DNA of 60,223 bases from Deltaproteobacteria bacterium (GTDB lineage Bacteria > Myxococcota_A > UBA9042), in NCBI GenBank assembly GCA_016875335.1, contig VGRO01000014.1, forward strand, positions 1 to 60,223. The letters run 5' to 3'. Each line of letters starts with the position of its first letter. The first letter of the stretch is position 1. The position numbers and the translations under genes were made by a program. The notes under the pieces were generated by a model, which did no database searches, had not been told where the DNA came from, and saw nothing but the letters and a program-made list of their open reading frames with translations. Positions 17,210 to 26,897 of this stretch are shown here, piece after piece.

Positions 17210-19413
17210 ACCGTTCGTCGCCCACGCTGCGTTTCCCCAGTTCCTGGCTCGTCGTCTGCGCTGCGGCCGCCGTTGCAGGGTGGTCGCCGCCGGTCGCCGC
17301 CGCGCCCAACCCCATGACCGTCCAGCAGATCGTCGACATCGCCAAGACGGTGCCGGGGTTCAGCTACTGGTGGGGCGGCAGCAAGTGGAAGCCAGGATCG
17401 CCCGACAAGGGCAAGTGCACGCCCAACCCCGGCAGCAGCGGTTGCCCACAGTGCTCGCACAGCGGGCCGTGGGGCGCCGATTGCTCGGGTTTCGTGGGCA
17501 AGGCCTGGCAGGTCGACAAGCCCGTGGCGCTCGACGTCGCCTACCACCCGTACAGCACGCTGCACTTCACCAACAACACCACGTGGTGGACGCATCCGCC
17601 CAAGGCCGAGGCGCAACTGGGCGACGCGTTCACCTACAACAAGAACGGCGCGGGCCACATCTTCCTGTACGAGAAGGGCAACGTGTGGGGCAACGTCTAC
17701 GCCTGGGAGTGCAAGGGCTGCTCGTACGGCTGCGTGTATGGCCTGCGCTCGGTGTCGGCGGACTACATCAATGCGCGCCGCGAACTCATCCAGGCGCCCG
17801 CGCCCACGTGCAAGAAGCACTGCGAGGGCACCAAGATCGTCGACGAAAAATGTGGCGTCGGCGATTGCGCGGCGTTTGGCGCCAAGTGCGTCGACGACAG
17901 CCTGGGTGTGCGCTGTGTATCGGTCTTCTGCCCGGCGCAGGGCACGACGACCACCTGCCTGCCCGACCCCAAGAACGGCAAGATCGCCACGTGCGTCAAC
18001 GGCGCGCTCAAGGACGAAGCGAACTGCGGGGCCTATGGGGCCATCTGTAGCACCGCCGTGCCGCCCAAACCCAAGTGCGTCGCTGCGCTGTGCGAAGACG
18101 ACCCCAAGGTCAAGCCGGTGGCCGGCGACCTGTGCCACCAGGGCAAGCGCTTGACCTGCAACGCGGCTGGCGACCTGAGCGACAACCCGTGCCCGGCCGG
18201 GGCGATGTGCTTGACTACGGCCGGCAAGACCGGTCCCGGCAGCGCGACGTGTGGCCCCAAGCCGTGCGGCGCCTGCGACGACGGCAACCCGTGCACCACC
18301 GACGGGTGCAGCAACGGCGCATGCACCCACGTCAACAACGCCGCTGCCTGCGACGACAACAATCCATGCACCACCGGCGACGTATGCGGCGGCGGGGCCT
18401 GCAAGGGCAAGGCCAAGGACTGCGGCGATGGCGTCGCATGCACGGCCGACACCTGCAACAACGGCGCCTGTGTCCATCAGGCCAATCCTGCCGCATGCAA
18501 CGACGCCAACCCGTGCACGGCCGACGCCTGCGGCTCCGCGGGCTGCCAGAACAAGCCCACCAATGGCGCGTGCGACGACGGCGACCCCTGCACCGCAGGC
18601 GGCGGCTGCCAAAACGGCGTATGCAAACTCGGCGGCGTCAAGAACTGCGACGACGACAACGCGTGCACCGTGGACGCCTGCACGGCCGGCCAGTGCACAA
18701 ACGCGCCCGTGGCGGCAGCCTGCGATGACGGCGATGCGTGCTCGGTCGGCGACTACTGCGCCGCTGGCGTGTGCCTCGCGGGTGGCGTCAAGCCGTGCAG
18801 CGACGGCAATCCGTGCACCTTGGACGCCTGTGTCGACGGCGCATGCGTCCACAGCCCGACGACCGGCGGCGAGCCGCTCGTTGCCTGCGACGGCAATGCC
18901 GTGGTCAAGACCGATCCCTGCACGGGCAAGGTTGTCAGCAAGAAGGCGTGCGCGACCGGCCTGATGTGCGTGGAAGCGGCGTGCGTCAAGCCCGCGCCAG
19001 ATGGCGGCGGCGCCACAGGGCCCGATGCGGGTGCGACGGCCCCAGACGCCGATGCCAAACCCGATGCCGGCGGCAAGCCCGACACCGCTACTGCAGAGGT
19101 GACGCCCAAGCCCGACACGGCCGCAGCAACCAAGGACACGGTTGCGTCCGGCAGCTCGGATGCAGCGCCTTCCCCGCGTGCCGAGACGGCGCAGGTCGAG
19201 ACCGCTGCCGAGTCCAAGTCCGGTTTCTCTGCCGCGGCTGCCGACGGTGGGTTTGTCATGGCGGATTCGTCGGTCGCGCCCGCGTCGGCAGGTTCGACCG
19301 GCAACCCTCCGGCGCCCGCTCCGTCGTGCCAATCTGGTCCAGCCTCGCAGGGTGCCGGATGGGCGTGGTTGCTGGCCCTGTGCGCGCTCGGCTTGACCCG
19401 CCGGCGGATTTGA
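17206..19413 (+). CDS. NlpC/P60-like surface protein with Cys-rich repeats and MYXO-CTERM-like tail
   Basis: A 735-aa exported protein. Signal peptide (1-33); residues about 37-200 resemble an NlpC/P60 or CHAP amidase, with Cys93 in GADCSGFVG and His151 in GAGHIFLY as the likely catalytic pair. From about 205 to 590 there are Cys-rich modules including many CDDGNPCTTD-type repeats, which would be disulfide-bonded and extracellular. An Ala/Asp/Pro/Thr linker leads to a C-terminal CQSGP, a hydrophobic helix and RRRI, the pattern of MYXO-CTERM sorting signals. It could be a surface-anchored peptidoglycan hydrolase or adhesin. Start ATG 17206 overlaps the previous stop. Confidence 0.82.
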   Translation: MNRSSPTLRFPSSWLVVCAAAAVAGWSPPVAAAPNPMTVQQIVDIAKTVPGFSYWWGGSKWKPGSPDKGKCTPNPGSSGCPQCSHSGPWGADCSGFVGKAWQVDKPVALDVAYHPYSTLHFTNNTTWWTHPPKAEAQLGDAFTYNKNGAGHIFLYEKGNVWGNVYAWECKGCSYGCVYGLRSVSADYINARRELIQAPAPTCKKHCEGTKIVDEKCGVGDCAAFGAKCVDDSLGVRCVSVFCPAQGTTTTCLPDPKNGKIATCVNGALKDEANCGAYGAICSTAVPPKPKCVAALCEDDPKVKPVAGDLCHQGKRLTCNAAGDLSDNPCPAGAMCLTTAGKTGPGSATCGPKPCGACDDGNPCTTDGCSNGACTHVNNAAACDDNNPCTTGDVCGGGACKGKAKDCGDGVACTADTCNNGACVHQANPAACNDANPCTADACGSAGCQNKPTNGACDDGDPCTAGGGCQNGVCKLGGVKNCDDDNACTVDACTAGQCTNAPVAAACDDGDACSVGDYCAAGVCLAGGVKPCSDGNPCTLDACVDGACVHSPTTGGEPLVACDGNAVVKTDPCTGKVVSKKACATGLMCVEAACVKPAPDGGGATGPDAGATAPDADAKPDAGGKPDTATAEVTPKPDTAAATKDTVASGSSDAAPSPRAETAQVETAAESKSGFSAAAADGGFVMADSSVAPASAGSTGNPPAPAPSCQSGPASQGAGWAWLLALCALGLTRRRI

Positions 19414-19449
19414 GTGACAAGGGCGCCTCCACCTGCCTGGAGGCACCCC

Positions 19450-21048
19450 GTGGCCACCCATCCGTTCGAGACGTTCTGCGCGCTGCACCTCGACACTGAA
19501 CTCGTCGCGCTCGACCTGTCGCGCCTGTATGCGCCCGACGTCGACGCGGCCGCGGTGCGCGCCCGGTTGGCCACCTGGGCGCCGAGTTGCGAGGCGATGC
19601 GGCAACTCGAGGCCGGAGCCGTCGCCAACCCCGACGAAAACCGCATGGTCGGCCACTACTGGCTGCGCGCGTCGCGCCTGGCGCCCAATGCCCAACTGCG
19701 CGGCGCGATCGAGGACACCCTGGACCGCGTCCAGCGCTTCGCTGCCGATGTCCACAAGGGTCGGATCGCGCCGCAGATGGGCGGCGCTTTCGACCGCATC
19801 CTGGTCATCGGCATCGGCGGTTCGGCGCTCGGTCCCCAGTTCATGGCCTCCGCGCTGACCTCACCGCACGACCGTTTGGCCGTGCACTTTTTCGACAACA
19901 CCGACCCCGACGGCATCGATCGCACGCTCGACCAGATCGGCGTTCGACTGTCCACGACGTTGACGTTGGTCATCAGCAAGTCCGGCGGCACCAAGGAGAC
20001 CCGCAACGGCATGATCGAGGCCGCCGCAGCCTACCATCGCGCCGGACTCGATTTTGCGCGGCACGCGATAGCGGTGACCGGCGAAGGCAGCGAACTCGAC
20101 CGTGTCGCCAAGGCCCGCAACTTCCTCGGCACGTTCCCGATGTGGGATTGGGTCGGCGGACGCACCAGCGTGTTTTCGGCCGTTGGCCTTCTGCCCGCCG
20201 CCCTGCAGGGCCTGGACATCGCCGATCTGCTGGCCGGCGCCGCGGCGATGGACGACGCCACCCGCAGCTTGGACCCGCTCGACAATCCGGCGGCGTGGCT
20301 GGCCTTTGCCTGGCACGAGGCGACCGGTGGCGCGGGTGCGCGCGACATGGTGGTGCTGCCGTACAAGGACAGGTTGGAGCTTTTTTCTCGCTACCTGCAA
20401 CAGCTGGTCATGGAGTCGCTGGGCAAACAGTTTGACCTGGCCGGCCGCGAGGTGTGCCAGGGCATCGCGGTCTACGGCAACAAGGGTTCGACCGATCAGC
20501 ACGCCTACGTACAGCAGTTGCGCGACGGCGTGCGCAACTTCTTTGTGACCTTCATCGAGGTGCTGCAGGACCGGCAGGAGGATCGGCCCGACTTGGAGGT
20601 CGAACCGGGCATCACCAGCGGCGACTACCTGTCGGGGTTCTTGCAGGGCACGCGCACGGCGCTGACCGACGCCGGCAGGCCCAACCTGACGCTCACGGTC
20701 CACGACTGCGGCGCCCACACCATCGGCGCGCTGATTGCGCTCTACGATCGCGCCGTGGGTCTGTACGCGCACCGCGTCGGCATCAACGCCTACCACCAGC
20801 CCGGCGTCGAGGCCGGCAAGAAAGCTGCGCAGGCCGTCATCGACCTGCAGCACCAGGTGGTCGCTGCGCTGCGCCGGCAGCCCAACAGCGAGCGGACCCT
20901 GGCCGATCTGGCGGCGGCCGCCGGCACCGACGACCTTGAGGCCGTATTCTGGATCCTGCGCCACCTGTCCGGCCAGCCGCACAGCGGCGTGGATCGCGTC
21001 GATGGCGACCCGTCGCCGGCCGGTAGCGTATGGGAGTATGTCGCCTGA
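19450..21048 (+). CDS. pgi: Glucose-6-phosphate isomerase
   Basis: A 532-aa enzyme interconverting glucose 6-phosphate and fructose 6-phosphate in glycolysis. It shows the SIS-fold motifs [11 protein letters not shown] and [11 protein letters not shown], the family signature [18 protein letters not shown], and [12 protein letters not shown] with the catalytic Lys. The C-terminus is extended by about 75 residues, as in the PGI forms of cyanobacteria and some deltaproteobacteria. The GTG start at 19450 has GGAGG 6 nt upstream. Confidence 0.95.
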   Translation: MATHPFETFCALHLDTELVALDLSRLYAPDVDAAAVRARLATWAPSCEAMRQLEAGAVANPDENRMVGHYWLRASRLAPNAQLRGAIEDTLDRVQRFAADVHKGRIAPQMGGAFDRILVIGIGGSALGPQFMASALTSPHDRLAVHFFDNTDPDGIDRTLDQIGVRLSTTLTLVISKSGGTKETRNGMIEAAAAYHRAGLDFARHAIAVTGEGSELDRVAKARNFLGTFPMWDWVGGRTSVFSAVGLLPAALQGLDIADLLAGAAAMDDATRSLDPLDNPAAWLAFAWHEATGGAGARDMVVLPYKDRLELFSRYLQQLVMESLGKQFDLAGREVCQGIAVYGNKGSTDQHAYVQQLRDGVRNFFVTFIEVLQDRQEDRPDLEVEPGITSGDYLSGFLQGTRTALTDAGRPNLTLTVHDCGAHTIGALIALYDRAVGLYAHRVGINAYHQPGVEAGKKAAQAVIDLQHQVVAALRRQPNSERTLADLAAAAGTDDLEAVFWILRHLSGQPHSGVDRVDGDPSPAGSVWEYVA

Positions 21049-21057
21049 TTCGGCGCT

Positions 21058-23640
21058 TCACTTTTCTCGAAACCACAGCAGCCGCAGCCCGTTGACGACC
21101 ACGAACACCGTGCTGCCCTCGTGCAGCAGCACCGCTTGGCTGACCTGCACCCATCCTGCGACGGCTGCCACGATGAGCACGGCCGCCACGCCGAGCGCCA
21201 CCGCGATGTTGGCGCGCACGGCGGTCTGCGCGGCCCTGCCCAACTGCACTGCGAACGGCAGCTTGCGCAGGTCGTCGCCCATCAACACCACGTCGGCGGT
21301 CTCCAAAGCCACGTCGCTGCCCGCGCCGCCCATCGCAACGCCGATATGCGCCGTCGCCAGCGCGGGCGCGTCGTTGACGCCGTCGCCGACCATCGCCACC
21401 TTGCCGGGTTCGTCGCGCATCATCTGTCGCAGGTGCGCCACCTTGCCATCGGGCAGCAGCGGCGCCTTGGCTTCGGCCAGACCCAACTGCCGCGCCACCG
21501 CCTGTGCGACCATCGCCGCGTCGCCGGACAACATCACCGTGCGGTGCAGCCCGATGGCCTTGAGCCGCGACAGCGCGGTGATGGCTTCGCGGCGCGGTGT
21601 GTCGGCCAGGCTCAGCACGCCCACCACCACGTCGTCGACGGCCACCACCATGGTCGTGCGGCCTTGGCCCTGCTCGGCCACCACGGCCTGCGTCGCCACT
21701 TCGGGCAGATCGGCGAAAAAGGCGGCGCTGCCGAGCTTGACGTCCTTGCCGTCCACACGGGCGTACAGGCCCTTGCCGTGGATCGCCTTGGCCTGCCCCG
21801 CCGGCCGCAGCGGCAGCTCGCGGGCGCGCGCAGCCTCGACGACCGCGACCGCCAGTGGGTGCGCGGAAAGCATCTCAGCACTGGCGGCCATGGCCAACAC
21901 TTCGTCCGCGCCCAAGTGGGCGATAGGCACGACATTCTGCACGGTGGGCTGGCCCACGGTGAGCGTGCCGGTCTTGTCGAAGGCCACGGCGCCGAGCTTG
22001 CCCAACGTCTCCAGGTGCACGCCGCCCTTGATGAGCACGCCGCTGCGGGCGGCCCTGGCGACCGCGCTCAGCACCACCGCCGGGGTGGCGACAGCCAGCG
22101 CGCACGGCGACGCCGCGACCAGCAACGACAGGCCCCGCAGCACGGCGTCCTGCACCGGCGTCCCCGTCCACCACAGCGCCGCCACGAGCACAGGCGTGGC
22201 GGCGAGGACGGCCGGCACGAAGATCTGCTCCAGCCGCTTGGTGACTTGGTGAGCCTTGCCCTTGCGCGCCTCGGCTTGGGTGACCAGATCCACCAGCTTG
22301 GCCAGGGTCGATTCGCCGGCGGTCTTGGTCGCGCGCACACGCAAGGCGCCATCGGCGTTCAGGCTGCCCGCGAACACCGGGTCGCCCACCGTCTTGGGCA
22401 CCGGCAGGCTCTCGCCGGTCAGCGCCGCCTGGTTGGCGTGGGATTCGCCCTCGACGACCACGCCGTCCAAGGGCACGCGATCTCCGGGAAGAACCAGAAC
22501 GATTTCATTGGCCTGAACAGACCCCACCGGCGTGTCTACCACGGCGCCGGCGCGCTCGACCCGCGCGCTTTCCGGGCGCAGCTTTCCCAGGGCCTCGATC
22601 GCCCGCCGCGCCTTGTCCAGGGCGCGATGCTCCAGCATGTGCCCTAGAGAGAAAAGGAAAAGCAGGAATGCGCCCTCGAACCACGCGCCCATGGCCGCGG
22701 CCCCAAACGCGGCCAGCACGGTCAGGACCTCGATGTCGACGTGCCGGGCGCGCACGGCCATCAGGGCCGCACGGCCAGCAAATGCACCACCAAAGACCAG
22801 CGCCGCTGCGCACAGTGCGGTTTCGAGCCACGGCGGTCGCTGGCCCAGCGCGCCGAGCACCAGGTCCAGCGCCAGCAGGACGCCCGACACGACGACGAAG
22901 GGCAGTTCGAGCTTGGGTGCGAGTCCGCCGGCGTGGGCGTGGTGGGCGCAGACGTGGCCCGCTTCGGGTTCGTGCAACTCGTAGCCCAGATGGCCGATGC
23001 GCCGCGCGAGGTCGGCGGCCGTCACCCGCTCAGCGTCGAATTCGACCACCAGACGTTCGGCCGCATAGGCGACGTTGGCGCTGAGCACGCCTGGGGTGCG
23101 CTGCAGCACGTGTTCGATGACGTAGCCACACTGTGCGCTGTCCATGCCGTTGACGAACCACGTCTGGGCGACGTAGCGCTGGCGAACGGCGCCCGCCCGA
23201 TGGCGGACCTCGCCGATGAGCGCGACAGGCCGCGCCACCTCGCGGTCGTAGTGCACACAAACCTCGGCGTGCGGCCCGTCGGTGCGCAGGTGGACGCGAA
23301 CGACGCCGACGATCCGCTGCAGCGCGTCCGCCAGCTTGGCAAACCGTCCCTCGTCATCGGTTTCGCCGGGCAGCAGCGCCTCCAGGTCCAGTTGCACCGC
23401 CAGCGCGCCCTGCTCGCACGCCCGCTGTGTGGGGGGCGCTTCGACATGGGTGTGATCGTGGTCGTGGTCGTGATCGCATTTGGCGTGGTCGTGGTCGTGG
23501 CCCGCCTCGTGGGGATGACCGTGGCCGCAGCCTGGGCCGTGCACATGGCCAAGGGCGGGCGCGAGCCCTGCGCCCTTCTTGGCAGCGCCGATGGCCTTGA
23601 CTTTGAACGCCGGCGGGGCGGCGGGTGGGGGTTCCGCCAT
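21058..23640 (-). CDS. P1B-type ATPase, Zn/Cd/Pb export type
   Basis: An 860-aa heavy-metal efflux pump. The N-terminus (about 30-65) is a His/Asp-rich tail (GHDHDHAKCDHDHDHDHTH) that could bind zinc. One HMA-like domain near 150-215 has MDSAQC instead of GMDCxxC. Then come eight expected membrane helices, the TGES motif, SPCALAV in the ion-binding helix, DKTGTLT with the phosphorylated Asp, and GDGVNDAPALA. The ending HEGSTVFVVVNGLRLL is characteristic of ZntA/CadA-type pumps. ATG 23640 is preferred because of GGGAGAC 6 nt upstream; ATG 23655 is also possible. It is the last gene of the PP2C-vWA operon. Confidence 0.92.
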   Translation of the reverse strand: MAEPPPAAPPAFKVKAIGAAKKGAGLAPALGHVHGPGCGHGHPHEAGHDHDHAKCDHDHDHDHTHVEAPPTQRACEQGALAVQLDLEALLPGETDDEGRFAKLADALQRIVGVVRVHLRTDGPHAEVCVHYDREVARPVALIGEVRHRAGAVRQRYVAQTWFVNGMDSAQCGYVIEHVLQRTPGVLSANVAYAAERLVVEFDAERVTAADLARRIGHLGYELHEPEAGHVCAHHAHAGGLAPKLELPFVVVSGVLLALDLVLGALGQRPPWLETALCAAALVFGGAFAGRAALMAVRARHVDIEVLTVLAAFGAAAMGAWFEGAFLLFLFSLGHMLEHRALDKARRAIEALGKLRPESARVERAGAVVDTPVGSVQANEIVLVLPGDRVPLDGVVVEGESHANQAALTGESLPVPKTVGDPVFAGSLNADGALRVRATKTAGESTLAKLVDLVTQAEARKGKAHQVTKRLEQIFVPAVLAATPVLVAALWWTGTPVQDAVLRGLSLLVAASPCALAVATPAVVLSAVARAARSGVLIKGGVHLETLGKLGAVAFDKTGTLTVGQPTVQNVVPIAHLGADEVLAMAASAEMLSAHPLAVAVVEAARARELPLRPAGQAKAIHGKGLYARVDGKDVKLGSAAFFADLPEVATQAVVAEQGQGRTTMVVAVDDVVVGVLSLADTPRREAITALSRLKAIGLHRTVMLSGDAAMVAQAVARQLGLAEAKAPLLPDGKVAHLRQMMRDEPGKVAMVGDGVNDAPALATAHIGVAMGGAGSDVALETADVVLMGDDLRKLPFAVQLGRAAQTAVRANIAVALGVAAVLIVAAVAGWVQVSQAVLLHEGSTVFVVVNGLRLLWFREK

Positions 23641-23659
23641 GATCCTGTCTCCCATGCGC

Positions 23660-24628
23660 CTAATGGCGGTGGCCGCGGTGGCCCTGCGCTGGTGCGCGTT
23701 GCACCTGCGGCGAGAACACCTGCGCGGGTTCGCCGTCGTCGCCGTGGTCGTCCTCGCGCGGCAAGGCCTGCGGATAGCGCTGGCCCGCCACCTCCAACGC
23801 GAACCCCTCGACCCCTGGGGGCACGTCGAACTCCAGGACCGCCGGCAGTCTGCCTTCGTAGACCTTGAGGACGTTGCCCTTGTCGTCGTAAATGGTGCCG
23901 CCGGCCGCCACGGTCATCGTCTCGTCCACCAGCACAGCCACCAAGTCCGCCATCTCTTCCATGCGGTCAGCGACGCGATGGCACCACAGGTGGCCCACGC
24001 CTGGGTAGCTGGCGTGGCAAATCGCCTCCATCTGCGCTTCATCGACCTTGCTGCCCACGCCGACCAGCACGAAATTCATGCGCGGCAACCGGCCCGCCGC
24101 AATCTCCTTGGCGACTTGGGTCGAATACGCCTGCACATCGCTCGCGTCGCGCACCTGGCTGTCAGTGATGATGACGCACAGTCCGCGCTTGAGTCCGTTG
24201 CCGACCTCGGCTTTGACGTAGCCCAGAAAATCGCGCAGCGCCGGCAACATCACCGTGTCCTTGCCGTAGAACTGAGGCCCGGGAAACTTGAACTCCTTGG
24301 CTTGCGGGCCGGTCAGGTTGCCCACCATCTCCAACTGGGTGCCGTCGCCGGTCGCCCAATACGCCACCCGCAGCATCCCGTTGCGGTCCTTGCTGGCCAG
24401 GTATTCGAGCATCCAGCGCATCTGCGGTTCGACGGTGTTGCGCGCGCCGCCCAACCTGGCCAGCACGCCGCGCGGGCCGTACTCCGGTTCCATGCTGGCG
24501 CTGCCGTCCATGTACAGGGCGACGTCCAAGCCCTCGACCGTCGGGTCGTGCAACAGCGTCGCCACCACGCGGTTGCCGCTGACGTGCACGTCGGAGAAGG
24601 GCCGTGAGATGACTTCGTGGTGGTGCAT
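23660..24628 (-). CDS. vWA-domain protein, paralogue 2
   Basis: A 322-aa cytoplasmic protein with a von Willebrand A domain. MIDAS residues are DGSAS in VALYMDGSASM (about 38-44) and Asp in IITDSQVRD. It aligns end to end with the next gene upstream, sharing a conserved C-terminal part after the vWA fold (VDETMTVAAGGTIYDDKG, GRLPAVLEF). The tail is His-rich (HGDDGEP to HRGHRH). The start MHHHEVIS at 24628 is chosen by alignment with its paralogue. It lies 19 nt upstream of the P-type ATPase start. vWA proteins of this type usually assemble with partners through bound Mg2+; the partner here may be the paralogue or the PP2C. Confidence 0.85.
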   Translation of the reverse strand: MHHHEVISRPFSDVHVSGNRVVATLLHDPTVEGLDVALYMDGSASMEPEYGPRGVLARLGGARNTVEPQMRWMLEYLASKDRNGMLRVAYWATGDGTQLEMVGNLTGPQAKEFKFPGPQFYGKDTVMLPALRDFLGYVKAEVGNGLKRGLCVIITDSQVRDASDVQAYSTQVAKEIAAGRLPRMNFVLVGVGSKVDEAQMEAICHASYPGVGHLWCHRVADRMEEMADLVAVLVDETMTVAAGGTIYDDKGNVLKVYEGRLPAVLEFDVPPGVEGFALEVAGQRYPQALPREDDHGDDGEPAQVFSPQVQRAPAQGHRGHRH

Positions 24629-24701
24629 GGCGGCGCTTGGAGGGGGGGACTGTTCAGGTCGTTGAACCGACGAACGAATTTCCGCGCGATGGGATCGCGG
24701 C

Positions 24702-25667
24702 CTAGTGGTGATCTTCGTCCTCGTCGTGATCCTCGTCCTCGTCGCCCGGCAGCGGCTGGGTAAAGCGCTGGCCATTGACCTCGAGCGTGAAGCTGGTCGT
24801 GCCCTCCGGCACCTCGAACTCCAACACCGCCGGCAGCCGTCCTTCGTAGTAGTGGACCACCTTGCCTTTGTCGTCATAGATTGTGCCGCCGGCCGCGACC
24901 GTCATCGTCTCATCGACCAGCACGGCGACCAGTTCCGCGACCTCGTGGATTTCCTTGGCGATGCGGTGGCACCACAGGTGGCCCACCCCGGCGAACTCCA
25001 TGTGGGCGAGCTTCTCCAATTGCTCCTCGTCCACGCCGTCGCCGACGCCGACCAGAATGAAGTTGGTGCGCGGCAGCGACCCGCGGGTGATGCGCTGTAC
25101 GACGGACTGGCTGAACCGATGCACATCGTCGATGTCGTGAATTTGGCCATCGGTCAATATGACGCAGCAGCCCCGCTTGCAACCGGACCGGCTCTGGGCC
25201 TCGAGGTAGTTGACGTAGTCGCGCAGCGCCGGGGTCAGCACGGTGCGGGCACCGGCTTCGCGCGGTCCCGGGAACTTGAGGTCGTCGGTGTTGGCGCCGG
25301 TCAATTCGCCGATGACCTCGATGTCGGCGCCGCTCTGGCCGCACGCCCAGTACGCAACACGCAGCGAGCCGTTGCGGTCCTTGGTCGCCAGGTACTTGAG
25401 CATCCACCGCGCCTGCGGTTCGACCTGGTTGTCGAGCGTGCTGGTCACAGGTGGCGAGCCCCAGCCAAACAGATCCCACAGCAGGCCGCCGCCGGTGGTC
25501 ACCTGTTCGTTCTTGTACTCGTCGTTCATGCTGCCCGATCCGTCCAGGTACAGGCCCACATCCAGGCCTTCGACCGACGGGTCGTGCAAGAGCGTTGCCC
25601 GCACATGGCCGTGCTCGACGTGCAGGTCGCTGAAGGGCTCGACGGGGCGTTCGTGTTCGTGGCGCAT
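24702..25667 (-). CDS. vWA-domain protein, paralogue 1
   Basis: A 321-aa protein, duplicated with its downstream neighbour. MIDAS motif DGSGS (VGLYLDGSGSM) and downstream Asp in ILTDGQIHD; the C-terminal part has the same VDETMTVAAGGTIYDDKG block. It ends in an acidic His-containing tail (EDEDHDEDEDHH) that could bind metal. Start ATG 25667 has GAGGATCC just upstream. Relatives include TerY-like vWA proteins of stress modules; assignment to that subfamily is inference. Confidence 0.85.
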   Translation of the reverse strand: MRHEHERPVEPFSDLHVEHGHVRATLLHDPSVEGLDVGLYLDGSGSMNDEYKNEQVTTGGGLLWDLFGWGSPPVTSTLDNQVEPQARWMLKYLATKDRNGSLRVAYWACGQSGADIEVIGELTGANTDDLKFPGPREAGARTVLTPALRDYVNYLEAQSRSGCKRGCCVILTDGQIHDIDDVHRFSQSVVQRITRGSLPRTNFILVGVGDGVDEEQLEKLAHMEFAGVGHLWCHRIAKEIHEVAELVAVLVDETMTVAAGGTIYDDKGKVVHYYEGRLPAVLEFEVPEGTTSFTLEVNGQRFTQPLPGDEDEDHDEDEDHH

Positions 25668-25686
25668 CGGATCCTCGCGGAGTGGG

Positions 25687-26889
25687 CTATTCGAAATCCT
25701 TCATCCAGTCGGGGTTTTCGGCTGGTGCGGGCGGGGCCGGCCGGGATGTCCGTCGGGCCGGCGGTGGCGTGGTCGCTGGCGCCCGCGGCGCAATCTTGGG
25801 CGCATCTGCGGCGCGTGGCAATTCGGCGAAGTCGGCCATCCAGTCGGCGGCGGCGCTGGGCTTGCGCGGCGGCGGCGGTCTTTCGGCCGCGGCCGCGGGT
25901 TCGCCTCGTTCTGCCGGCCTGGCCAGGACAACCGGGATGCGGCCCGCCGATGCGCCGACTCGGCCATGCAGCGCCCGCGCCCACGTGTCCGGATAACCGA
26001 AGCCGAGCAGGGCTTCGAGCGCCGACCGGCCGCAATCCAGCAAGTTTTCGAGCGTTGCGACCTGCGGCAGCGTCACCACGTCGTCGCGAACGAACAGGCG
26101 ATCGCGCACTGCTTGGTCGCCGCGCACCGCGAAGCCCTGGCCCACCAGCCGCGCCTCGATCGCGCCGCGGTCCGCGACCGGCACCAGCGCCTGGGCAAAA
26201 GGGAGGTCCGTGCGTACGGCGCGCACCGCGGCCTGCAGGTTGTGCAACAGCTCTTCGAGCCACTGTGCCACCAGCGCGCCATTGCCGAGCGGTCCATCGG
26301 CGCTGCTCGGAAACAGCGGGTAGGCCAGCACCAGATCCTTGCCATCCACGGTCTGCGCCGGGTCCCCGCCGGGCAGCAGCGCATGGCCGATGTGACCTTC
26401 GCCGGTTCTGCCCAGCGCGAACGGGCGATCGTGGCCGCGCAGCAGCCCCAACAACCAGTCGCCGCGGCGAACGGTCAGCCGGCCCTCGATTGCGAACGCC
26501 GCCGTCGGACCCGGGCCGAATGGCCCGTGCAGCGTCCCCAAAAGCTGGATGGGCGCCGCCGCCGGCTCACCGTCCTCGGGCAGTTCTGCGGCGCCCGGCA
26601 CGAAAAGCCACAGGGAACTGGCCTGGACAAAGCGGGGAGGCGCACCCCGCGCGATTTCGGCGTGGACCAGCAGCGGCTTGAGCGTGGCGTCGGCCTGGGC
26701 GACGGCCTCGGGGCACAGCAGCAACCGCCCCGCGAGGTCGCGCACGACTGCACACGTCGCCGGTCCGCGTGCATCGCCCAGGGTCACGACGTCGACCGCT
26801 TCGCACAACGTTGCGGCCTGGGGTTGTGGCAGCGCCCGCGGCTCGCCGGCGTCTGCGACGAAGTACCGTGGCAGGGGCCCCGTCGGCAT
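25687..26889 (-). CDS. Unknown protein with two C-terminal DWMxDF motifs
   Basis: A 400-aa protein that I do not recognise. Residues 1-310 look globular, with no membrane segment or signal peptide. Residues about 318-400 are a Pro/Ala-rich disordered tail carrying two copies of a short motif: ADWMADF (about 345) and, at the very end, PDWMKDFE. Such spaced aromatic/acidic motifs usually dock to a partner. It sits between the PP2C gene (8 nt) and the first vWA gene (19 nt), so its partner is likely in the operon. No enzymatic motif is seen. Confidence 0.75.
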   Translation of the reverse strand: MPTGPLPRYFVADAGEPRALPQPQAATLCEAVDVVTLGDARGPATCAVVRDLAGRLLLCPEAVAQADATLKPLLVHAEIARGAPPRFVQASSLWLFVPGAAELPEDGEPAAAPIQLLGTLHGPFGPGPTAAFAIEGRLTVRRGDWLLGLLRGHDRPFALGRTGEGHIGHALLPGGDPAQTVDGKDLVLAYPLFPSSADGPLGNGALVAQWLEELLHNLQAAVRAVRTDLPFAQALVPVADRGAIEARLVGQGFAVRGDQAVRDRLFVRDDVVTLPQVATLENLLDCGRSALEALLGFGYPDTWARALHGRVGASAGRIPVVLARPAERGEPAAAAERPPPPRKPSAAADWMADFAELPRAADAPKIAPRAPATTPPPARRTSRPAPPAPAENPDWMKDFE

Positions 26890-26897
26890 GGCGGCTG

